Shown one piece after another: positions 6,526 to 11,304 of a stretch of DNA of 11,304 nucleotides (its first letter is position 1; every line of letters starts with the position of its first letter). The position numbers were made by a program, and so were the translations under genes. Source of the stretch: JAWOGN01 sp046496815 (GTDB taxonomy: Bacteria; Desulfobacterota; DSM-4660; Desulfatiglandales; Desulfatiglandaceae); the NCBI GenBank assembly GCA_046496815.1, contig JAWOGN010000323.1, positions 1 to 11,304 of the forward strand. Reading direction: 5' to 3'. Under the pieces are notes generated by a model. The model searched no databases. It saw only the letters and a list, made by a program, of their open reading frames with translations, and had not been told where the DNA came from.

Positions 6526-8649
6526 CTAAGATACTTTTTGCCCGGGAAGCGGTTCGCCGTCAAACGCTGTAATGCAGAGCCTGTCGGCATCGCCTCCACT
6601 GAGAACCATGCCTTCGGAGAGACCGAAGCTCATCTGCCGGGGCTTTAGATTTGCAACAACGATAACCCGTTTGCCTGCCAGCGCGTTCGGCTCAGGATAA
6701 GCGTTGCGGATGCCGGCGAATATCTGTCGCAACCGTCCCTCACCCAGGTCCACCATGAGTCGGATAAGTTTTTTTGCACCTTTGACGAGTCCGGCCTGAC
6801 GAATGATCCCCACCCGCAGGTCGATCTTGGAGAAATCCTCCAGGGTGATTTCTTCGGCAATGGGATCAAAGTCGTCGCGTTTTTCAGTCGCCTGAGCAGA
6901 AGTTTCCTGATTTGCCGTTCCGTGGCGCATTTCCACAGCGTGAGTCGGTTGCGATTCTTTGCCCTGAGTCTTCTCAATCTTGGCCCATGTGTCACGTAAT
7001 GTCACGATGCGATTAAATATCAGTTTGTCATCGCAAGCATCGACGGCATCCACGGAGAAATAGCCGTGTCGCAAAAATTGGTAGCGACTGCCGGGTGCTG
7101 CCCCTTTCAGATTGGGTTCAACTTTGCAGGACTTTATGGTCTTCAAGGACTTCGGATTTAGAAACGCTTTAAAATCCGTCCCCCCCTCGTCGCCAACGGG
7201 ATGTGGGTTAACAAACAAATGGTCGTAAAGACGCACTTCAGCATCCAGCGCATGAGCGGCCGAAACCCAATGTAGGGTTCCTCTGACTTTACGCCCATCC
7301 TCAGACCATCCCCCCCGGGTCGTCGGATCATACGTGCAATGCACCGCCAGTGTCTCGCCCGTCCGTTCGTCCTTGACCACGCGCTCACATTTGACATAGT
7401 AGGCATGTTTCAGGCGCACTTCCCGCCCGGGTGCCAGGCGGAAGTATTGCTTTGGAGGGTCCTCACGAAAATCCTCCTGCTCGATAAAGAGAACCCGCGA
7501 AAAGGGAAGTTTTCGCGAACCCATGCCGGCATCCTCCGGATTGTTCTCAGCATCCAACGCTTCCTCTTGGTTTTCCGGATAGTTGTCCAGCACCAGGCGC
7601 AGTGGCCGCAGCACCGCCATCACACGGGGCGCTCTTTTGTTCAAATCTTCGCGAATGCTGTGCTCCAGCAACGCCATATCGACCGTACTGTCCCGTTTGG
7701 CCAGGCCGATACGATCACAGAAATTTCGAATAGATTCCGGCGTATACCCCCGTCTTCGCAAGCCGGATAGGGTGGGCATTCGAGGATCGTCCCAGCCGTT
7801 GACATGCCCTTCTTCAACCAATTCCACAAGCTTCCGTTTACTTAAAACAGTGTAAGTGAGGTTGAGTCGCGCAAACTCGATTTGCTGTGGATGGAAAATT
7901 TCCAATTTGTCAAGGAACCAGTCGTACAACGGGCGGTGGTCTTCGAATTCAAGGGTGCAAATAGAATGCGTAATTCCTTCAATGGAGTCAGACTGACCAT
8001 GCGTAAAGTCATACATGGGATAAATACACCACGTATTCCCCGTCCTGTGATGGGGGGCATGCAAACCGCGATACATGACCGGATCGCGCATGTTCAGATT
8101 GGGGGAGGTCATGTCTATTTTTGCCCGAAGCACGCGGGAGCCGTCCTCAAACTCTCCTGCGCGCATGCGTTCAAACAGATCCAGGTTTTCCTCTATGGAA
8201 CGTGTTCGATAGGGGCTGTCTTTTCCGGGTTCAGTCAAGGTGCCGCGGTATTGACGAATCTCGTTGGCACTGAGGTCGTCAACGTATGCGTTGCCATCCT
8301 GAATCAATTTTACGGCAAATGCATAGAGCTGATCAAAGTAATCGGAGGCATAGTAGAGTCGTTCACCCCAATCGAATCCGAGCCAACGAACATCTTCTTT
8401 GATGGATTCAACGAACTCTTCCTCTTCTTTAATTGGATTTGTGTCGTCGAAACGGACATTACACAGGCCGTTGAATTCGGCAGCGATGCCGAAATTGAGG
8501 CAGATGGATTTGGCATGTCCGATGTGGAGATACCCGTTCGGCTCGGGTGGAAATCGGGTATGGACTCGACCGTCGTTCTTATTCGCCTTTATGTCTTTCA
8601 TGATGATGCTTCTAATAAAATCCGAAGGAAGGCTGGAATCGGTCTTCAT
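6526..8649 (-). CDS. glnS: Glutaminyl-tRNA synthetase with C-terminal Trbp111/EMAPII-like tRNA-binding domain
   Basis: This class I synthetase charges tRNA(Gln) with glutamine in the cytoplasm. Numbering here is from the longer ATG at 8658. The catalytic core has PPEPNGYLHIGHAKS (37-51, HIGH motif), RFDDTNP (69-75), YPMYDFTH (213-220) and VLSKRK (271-276, KMSKS motif). It tracks E. coli GlnRS closely to the end of the anticodon-binding barrels at NRIVTLRDTWAKIE (549-562). E. coli GlnRS stops there, but this protein continues through a polar linker (about 563-598) into an OB-fold domain (599-710). That domain reads like the MetRS C-terminus: FSKIDLRVGII (609-619), FAGIRNAYPEP (647-657), VANLKPRQMSFGLSEGM (668-684). 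ATG 8658 is only 2 nt from the GGAG at 8661-8664, whereas ATG 8649 has 11-nt spacing and gives the GlnRS-like start MKTDSSLPSDFIRSII, so 8649 is preferred. The gene is convergent with the ligase. Confidence 0.95.
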   Translation of the reverse strand: MKTDSSLPSDFIRSIIMKDIKANKNDGRVHTRFPPEPNGYLHIGHAKSICLNFGIAAEFNGLCNVRFDDTNPIKEEEEFVESIKEDVRWLGFDWGERLYYASDYFDQLYAFAVKLIQDGNAYVDDLSANEIRQYRGTLTEPGKDSPYRTRSIEENLDLFERMRAGEFEDGSRVLRAKIDMTSPNLNMRDPVMYRGLHAPHHRTGNTWCIYPMYDFTHGQSDSIEGITHSICTLEFEDHRPLYDWFLDKLEIFHPQQIEFARLNLTYTVLSKRKLVELVEEGHVNGWDDPRMPTLSGLRRRGYTPESIRNFCDRIGLAKRDSTVDMALLEHSIREDLNKRAPRVMAVLRPLRLVLDNYPENQEEALDAENNPEDAGMGSRKLPFSRVLFIEQEDFREDPPKQYFRLAPGREVRLKHAYYVKCERVVKDERTGETLAVHCTYDPTTRGGWSEDGRKVRGTLHWVSAAHALDAEVRLYDHLFVNPHPVGDEGGTDFKAFLNPKSLKTIKSCKVEPNLKGAAPGSRYQFLRHGYFSVDAVDACDDKLIFNRIVTLRDTWAKIEKTQGKESQPTHAVEMRHGTANQETSAQATEKRDDFDPIAEEITLEDFSKIDLRVGIIRQAGLVKGAKKLIRLMVDLGEGRLRQIFAGIRNAYPEPNALAGKRVIVVANLKPRQMSFGLSEGMVLSGGDADRLCITAFDGEPLPGQKVS

Positions 8650-8927
8650 GATATGCATAGCTCCATGCTGTGATTTATCTCAAATTACACTTTGCAGTTT
8701 CCAATTTCACTCCTTTTTTTCACCCCTGCATCACTGCGCACCCGCGGATTGTATTCGCAAGAAACAGCCAAACACCACCGGGGGTTTTTTTTCAAAGCAG
8801 GAGCCCACGCCTTTCCGAATGTGAAGCGGGGAGCAAGGCAAAGCCGCAACCTGCCTGAATGCGTCATTGATAAAAAATCTGAACGGCACTTTGGATGGCC
8901 CCATAAAACGCCGTCACTCCGGTGTAA

Positions 8928-8946
8928 CCTCCGGTGCATCCGGAGG
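8928..8946. repeat. Perfect 7-bp hairpin, CCTCCGG-N5-CCGGAGG
   Basis: CCTCCGG (8928-8934) and CCGGAGG (8940-8946) are exact inverse complements around TGCAT. The left arm belongs to a short tandem repeat, since CTCCGGTG occurs at 8917-8924 and again at 8929-8936. No U-tract follows on either strand, so this is not an intrinsic terminator. It abuts direct-repeat copy B and may be part of the same dispersed element. Confidence 0.6.
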
Positions 8947-8951
8947 CATAG

Positions 8952-9016
8952 TTCGCGGATTATAATTTCAGCCCGACGCAGAGATTGGGGAAAATAGCCG
9001 CTCTCGGACAGCCTCC
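8952..9016. repeat. Direct-repeat copy B (partner of 6435-6499)
   Basis: This segment matches 6435-6499 at 51 of 65 positions without gaps, with an exact 18-bp core at 8983-9000. Both copies are in the same orientation, 2517 bp apart, and flank glnS. The scattered mismatches and intergenic position suggest a small dispersed non-coding repeat rather than an insertion-sequence end. Confidence 0.75.
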
Positions 9017-9095
9017 CAGGAAAACGTTCAGTCCCGAACAGGATCATTTCAAAAACATACCCGGATTTCTCATGGGGGGCGTTTATCAATGGGTC

Positions 9096-9124
9096 AAATT
9101 AAAATGGGTGGGAAAAGAAGTCAA
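9096..9124 (-). promoter_or_regulatory. Possible sigma70-type promoter reading toward glnS
   Basis: On the minus strand TTGACT (9119-9124) is followed after 17 bp by TAATTT (9096-9101). The -35 is 5/6 to consensus and the -10 is only 3/6. It lies about 440 bp upstream of the glnS start, so it would give a long leader crossing repeat copy B. This is a weak prediction. Confidence 0.25.
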
Positions 9125-9135
9125 TAGATTTGGGA

Positions 9136-9158
9136 ATGCCGGCATCTGAATGCATTCA
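9136..9158. repeat. Two adjacent perfect palindromes
   Basis: ATGCCGGCAT (9136-9145) and TGAATGCATTCA (9147-9158) are each perfect palindromes, one base apart. GAATGC (9134-9139) can also pair with GCATTC (9152-9157), making a single hairpin with a 12-nt loop. They sit between the end of the 87-codon gene and the possible promoter at 9096-9124, so they could be protein-binding sites or an RNA structure at the operon end. Confidence 0.5.
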
Positions 9159-9168
9159 CGCCTTGAAT

Positions 9169-9432
9169 TTATGCGCGTGTTTCAAATTTATAGGGAGAAC
9201 TCGCGGCATTACCGGAAATCCGTGTATCTCGGCTGATGATGTATTGATAGCTGTATTCGTTTTCGTTTTGGTCAAATTTTCTGAGTTGAAAGGTATCCTT
9301 CTCGACATTAAACGGAGGCTCAAGGGATTCGATCCATTCCGAAAGCTGGAGGTTGACCTCTGAGACTCGCTTCGTGAGCGGCATGGTTTTTGGCAAGGTA
9401 ATGGTTATGGATTCGGCCATATCTGCTCCCAT
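9169..9432 (-). CDS. Hypothetical protein, 83-87 residues
   Basis: I do not recognise this family. The frame encodes a mostly polar protein: an N-terminal strand-like ESITITLPKTMPL, an amphipathic segment (about 22-37, SEVNLQLSEWIESLE), then a charged, tyrosine-rich tail. No signal peptide, membrane segment or catalytic motif is visible. Two starts are possible: ATG 9432, directly after the TGA of the frame upstream, or ATG 9420 (MAESITITL), which has GGAG at a 5-nt spacing and is the better supported start. It would be the last gene of the minus-strand small-gene run. Coding status rests on a clean start, a plausible composition and position only. Confidence 0.45.
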   Translation of the reverse strand: MGADMAESITITLPKTMPLTKRVSEVNLQLSEWIESLEPPFNVEKDTFQLRKFDQNENEYSYQYIISRDTRISGNAASSPYKFETRA

Positions 9433-9433
9433 T

Positions 9434-9817
9434 TCATAACTTTTTCGGGGTGTCGAGTGTTATGCAGTTCGGAAGGATCGACACACAGAAGACTCGAGAC
9501 CCCATCATAAACATGGATGCTTCGTTCCAACAGTTGCGATATCGGCCATAATTATAAATACTTAAGTCGTAAAATGGCGGATTCAAAAAATAATCATCTG
9601 CAAACGCATATGAAATCCCCGATCCTATCCAGCGATATCGTTCGTTAGCCCTTTTGAATTCCAGGCTGCTTTTCGGTTCGGCGATGTACAATTCCGACGG
9701 TGGTTGCTGCGGGAGGAAAGGAATCAGCGGGTAAGGGCCGGGCGGAGAGGAAACGAGGCTGGTATTCGTGTGCCTGAAAATTTTATTGCGTTCATAGGTT
9801 ATCGTTTGGGTTAGCAA
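9434..9817 (-). CDS. Uncertain hypothetical protein, up to 127 residues
   Basis: This open frame fills the space between the 137-residue gene and the 87-residue gene. The translation is rich in Tyr, Asn, Phe and Pro (PPGPYPLIPFLPQQPP near residues 25-40) and matches no family I know. The longest version begins at a TTG 4 nt after the upstream stop and lacks a visible ribosome binding site. Its TGA is followed closely by the next ATG, as expected in an operon, but the composition and poor start leave open that this is non-coding or a decayed gene. Confidence 0.3.
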   Translation of the reverse strand: MLTQTITYERNKIFRHTNTSLVSSPPGPYPLIPFLPQQPPSELYIAEPKSSLEFKRANERYRWIGSGISYAFADDYFLNPPFYDLSIYNYGRYRNCWNEASMFMMGSRVFCVSILPNCITLDTPKKL

Positions 9818-9820
9818 GAA

Positions 9821-10234
9821 TTATGCGACAACATCACTCTGTATTTCCCGCTGACATCTCAATATTTCCACGATTTGTGACATGGTAAGGAGTCCCTGCG
9901 CTGACAGAATCCCGCCGATCGGTCTGTGTTTCCCCTTATTTACATTGTCGAGCAACTGACTGTGTTGAGCATCAGCAAGTTGATCCAACGTGATAAAGCC
10001 CTTTTCTAAAGCCACGACACCGAAACGCTTGGGCAATGGCTCAGTCGTTGCCTTTTTGCCTGAATTCCGAGCCCTGGATTTCGCGTTTTGTCTTTCGGCT
10101 TTTTGGTCTTTTAAACTGCAGAAAAAATCGTCCATAAATGATTTCAGATCAAAAAGACTCTCGAAGTACTTTTCCACGGTTCTTTTGTTTGTCTCAATGC
10201 GTAACGTCAAATTGAGTTCTTTGACTTTTTCCAT
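9821..10234 (-). CDS. Small protein with a duplicated GspE/MshE-N-like helix motif
   Basis: This 137-residue protein has two parts. Residues 1-50 are a charged, probably helical segment (ETNKRTVEKYFESLFDLKSF). After a basic linker (50-69) comes a segment with two copies of one motif: GFITLDQLADAQHSQ (79-93) and GLLTMSQIVEILRCQ (114-128), both fitting G-hydrophobic-hydrophobic-T-x-x-Q-hydrophobic with a Gln eight residues on. That helix-loop pattern resembles the N-terminal domains of type II secretion and pilus ATPases (GspE/MshE), some of which bind c-di-GMP; whether it binds a nucleotide here is not known. GAGG at 10242-10245 lies 7 nt before the ATG, a good start. It sits downstream of the [D/E]RR-repeat gene in the same direction and is probably co-transcribed. 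Specific function unknown. Confidence 0.75.
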   Translation of the reverse strand: MEKVKELNLTLRIETNKRTVEKYFESLFDLKSFMDDFFCSLKDQKAERQNAKSRARNSGKKATTEPLPKRFGVVALEKGFITLDQLADAQHSQLLDNVNKGKHRPIGGILSAQGLLTMSQIVEILRCQREIQSDVVA

Positions 10235-10344
10235 TTTTTTACCTCTTTGAAAAAGGAATGATTCCCTTATTCAAATGAAACGAAAAGGTCTTTTCAAAAA
10301 AAGCAGGAACGATTCGCCTTAACGCTTGATCAATGATGGAGTTC

Positions 10345-10626
10345 TCACCTCGCCGGCGCATTTCTCCGTTCTGTCCCGCTTCTTCGTTCTTTTCCGGCTC
10401 GCCGGTCCATACCTCTCCTGCGGTCTCCGGAATTTCTCCGCTCGACATATGGCTCAAATAACAATCCGGGGTATTTTTTGGCCGCAGATTTTGCGTAATC
10501 TTTTGCCTCATCCATACTGGAAAACTCCTTGGTGTAGGTCCCCTGAAATTTGTAGACCCTCAGCTTTGCCTTGGATTCTTCCGCGCTTTTCATCGGTAGA
10601 ATAGCTGAAAACAAATTTTTTCTCAT
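10345..10626 (-). CDS. Small protein with five [D/E]RR repeats at the C-terminus
   Basis: This 93-residue protein starts at ATG 10626, with a strong GGAGGG at 10633-10638, 6 nt upstream. Residues 20-60 form a small folded-looking part: LRVYKFQGTYTKEFSSMDEAKDYAKSAAKKYPGLLFEPY, with strand-helix character. From residue 62 the tail carries ERR, DRR, DRR, ERR and ERR at 62, 68, 74, 80 and 86, a period of exactly six residues. Such [D/E]RR hexad tails occur in small uncharacterised proteins and in some c-di-GMP-linked regulators, which is as far as a role can be suggested. The strongly basic, regular tail could bind nucleic acid or an acidic partner. The frame at 10239-10511 on the same strand is a shadow of this gene. 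Confidence 0.8.
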   Translation of the reverse strand: MRKNLFSAILPMKSAEESKAKLRVYKFQGTYTKEFSSMDEAKDYAKSAAKKYPGLLFEPYVERRNSGDRRRGMDRRAGKERRSGTERRNAPAR

Positions 10627-10632
10627 GCGACA

Positions 10633-10638
10633 CCCTCC
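10633..10638 (-). promoter_or_regulatory. Ribosome binding site of the [D/E]RR-repeat gene
   Basis: GGAGGG on the minus strand lies 6 nt from ATG 10626. It is among the strongest sites in the window and decides between this frame and the overlapping shadow frame at 10239-10511. Confidence 0.75.
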
Positions 10639-10662
10639 GAAGAACTGGTCGGTTTCTTTATA

Positions 10663-10692
10663 TGTTTACCAACGGTCGGTCTATCCATGCAA
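10663..10692 (-). promoter_or_regulatory. Possible promoter with an overlapping operator-like palindrome
   Basis: On the minus strand TTGCAT (10687-10692) and TAAACA (10663-10668) are separated by 18 bp. The spacer holds a near-palindrome, ACCGACCGTTGGT (10668-10680; 5 of 6 pairs), and ACCGACC recurs at 10647-10653. A site in the -35/-10 spacer would fit repression by a TetR-like regulator, but none is encoded here. The predicted leader is only about 30 nt. Confidence 0.28.
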
Positions 10693-10823
10693 AAACTTAC
10701 ACGTGATAAAAGTTGAATGCAGACAGGCAAAGTGATTACGAAATATTTAAAAACGGCGACCGGCGGCCAAGCGACCTAAAATCCTTTCAATTACCCCAAG
10801 GGATGAATACGCGTAAAATTGGA

Positions 10824-11024
10824 TTAATGTATTGTGGTTTCATCTCCGATCGTGTTTTCGCTTTGGGAAACGGTTTTCTTGAGTGAATCCAACATGAGTT
10901 GACGCTTTTCAGGAGGCAGTGTTTCCAGATTTTCTAATACATAGATGGCAGTCTTCAGACCCCTGATCAGATCCGCATTGACTCTGTGTAATTTCCAAAA
11001 ATATTGCACGGACTCGTCGTCCAT
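10824..11024 (-). CDS. Hypothetical small helical protein, 66 residues
   Basis: I do not recognise this protein. It is acidic at the N-terminus (MDDESVQYF) and predicted mostly helical: one amphipathic helix at about 5-33 (VNADLIRGLKTAIYVLENLE) and a second at about 37-53 (PPEKRQLMLDSLKKTVSQ), consistent with a small helical hairpin or dimer. There is no signal peptide or membrane segment. AGGGA at 11031-11035 lies 6 nt before the ATG. A good -35/-10 pair and a hairpin-bearing leader lie upstream, so it probably has its own promoter. It is separated from the [D/E]RR gene by 197 bp with no clear terminator. Confidence 0.62.
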   Translation of the reverse strand: MDDESVQYFWKLHRVNADLIRGLKTAIYVLENLETLPPEKRQLMLDSLKKTVSQSENTIGDETTIH

Positions 11025-11055
11025 TGAATTTCCCTGCCAAATTGTCGGACATCAC

Positions 11056-11090
11056 AAAACCCCACCGCATTGTTTGAGAACCGGGGTTTT
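11056..11090 (-). terminator. Perfect 8-bp hairpin in the leader of the 66-residue gene
   Basis: AAAACCCC (11056-11063) and GGGGTTTT (11083-11090) are exact inverse complements around a 19-nt loop. This shape can act as a bidirectional intrinsic terminator, since each arm ends in four T on its own 3' side. Read leftward it lies between the predicted promoter (11150-11178) and ATG 11024. It could therefore be an attenuator or leader structure, or a terminator for genes coming from the right. Confidence 0.5.
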
Positions 11091-11149
11091 CTGGGTCAGT
11101 TCATGGCGCCCTCGATAAGTGATTTGCGTGAGATGGACTTGAGTTCGTG

Positions 11150-11178
11150 AACCTACAGAAAATTTCTCACTTTGTCAA
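11150..11178 (-). promoter_or_regulatory. Sigma70-type promoter for the 66-residue gene
   Basis: On the minus strand TTGACA (11173-11178, 6/6 to consensus) is followed by a 17-bp spacer and TAGGTT (11150-11155, 3/6). The predicted start near 11143 gives a leader of about 120 nt containing the 11056-11090 hairpin. Confidence 0.45.
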
Positions 11179-11220
11179 TGTCTACCTATCTTTTTGTGAT
11201 TAAAATATCATTCTCAAATA

Positions 11221-11304
11221 TCACTCAATATCCGGGCAAGCTCTTTCCGCATGTTCAAAAAAAGGATTTTGAAGGAATTCCCTGAAAATCAAAAGCCCAC
11301 CACG
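11221..11304 (-). CDS. Possible C-terminal fragment of a gene entering from the right
   Basis: A minus-strand frame is open from the window edge to a TGA at 11221-11223 (27 codons) and ends ...EHAERACPDIE. The composition looks coding, but a plus-strand frame is also open across the same bases, so this short stretch cannot be assigned with confidence. If real, the promoter at 11150-11178 follows its stop closely. Confidence 0.28.
   Translation of the reverse strand, partial: RGGLLIFREFLQNPFFEHAERACPDIE

Larger units (their letters stand above)
8650..9168. other. Intergenic region upstream of glnS with repeats and palindromes
   Basis: This gap of about 0.5 kb has no supported gene. From glnS outward it holds a CRP/FNR-like half-conserved palindrome (8669-8684), a run of T residues (8789-8796), a perfect hairpin (8928-8946), direct-repeat copy B (8952-9016), a possible leftward promoter (9096-9124) and two adjacent palindromes (9136-9158). 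Open frames across it, such as 8685-9089 on the minus strand, run through these repeats and look accidental. Confidence 0.5.

Noticed and set aside
7882..8673. Long plus-strand open frame (263 codons) antisense to glnS
   Set aside because: It lies fully opposite the conserved GlnRS catalytic core, has no recognisable domain or ribosome binding site, and is explained by codon bias of the real gene.
8775..8797. Possible intrinsic terminator (ACCACCGGGGG then T8)
   Set aside because: The stem is short and mismatched, and no plus-strand gene ends upstream of it.
8685..9089. Minus-strand 134-codon frame upstream of glnS
   Set aside because: It starts at a TTG with no ribosome binding site and runs through repeat copy B and the hairpin, so it is more likely repeat-derived non-coding sequence.
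10239..10511. Minus-strand 90-codon frame overlapping the [D/E]RR gene
   Set aside because: It is a frame-shifted shadow of the 93-residue gene, which has the strong ribosome binding site and a regular repeat structure.
10745..10780. GC-rich stretch before a T-run, possible terminator of the 66-residue gene
   Set aside because: Only three-base stems form reliably; GGTCGC occurs as a direct rather than inverted repeat.

Overview
The window looks like a chromosomal segment from an anaerobic bacterium, most plausibly a sulfate-reducer-like member of the Desulfobacterota. That is an inference from gene content: a tungsten/molybdenum aldehyde ferredoxin oxidoreductase, a bacterial-type GlnRS, and small proteins with repeated Asp/Glu-Arg-Arg motifs. 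No rRNA, tRNA, CRISPR array, transposase or phage gene was found.

Left half, plus strand (453-6423): four metabolic genes in one direction. They are a cholesterol-oxidase-like GMC flavoprotein with a ferredoxin-like cysteine cluster, an SCP-2-type lipid/sterol carrier, an aldehyde ferredoxin oxidoreductase (AOR), and an AMP-forming acyl-CoA ligase. The last three are tightly packed (19-nt gap, then a 1-nt TAATG overlap). A 214-bp spacer separates the GMC gene from them. Read in order they suggest oxidation of a hydrophobic alcohol to an aldehyde, the aldehyde to a carboxylate, and the carboxylate to an acyl-CoA, with the carrier presenting the water-insoluble substrate. Each enzyme family is well supported; the pathway and its substrate are inferred.

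Middle, minus strand (6526-8649): glnS, convergent with the ligase. The protein is a full-length GlnRS with an added C-terminal Trbp111/EMAPII-like tRNA-binding domain of the kind usually found on MetRS. A 65-bp imperfect direct repeat (51/65 identical, with an exact 18-bp core) lies on both sides of glnS, one copy in each flanking intergenic region. The 0.5-kb gap upstream of glnS also holds a perfect hairpin, two adjacent palindromes and a possible promoter.

Right part, minus strand (9169-11024): a run of small genes of unknown function. The best supported are a 93-residue protein ending in five [D/E]RR motifs spaced exactly six residues apart, a 137-residue protein with a duplicated helix motif like that in GspE/MshE N-terminal domains, and a 66-residue helical protein. 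The 66-residue gene has a good sigma70-type promoter and a leader containing an 8-bp perfect hairpin. Two further small frames (9169-9432 and 9434-9817) are less certain. The first 450 bp hold no gene I can support, and the last 84 bp may contain the C-terminus of a gene entering from the right.
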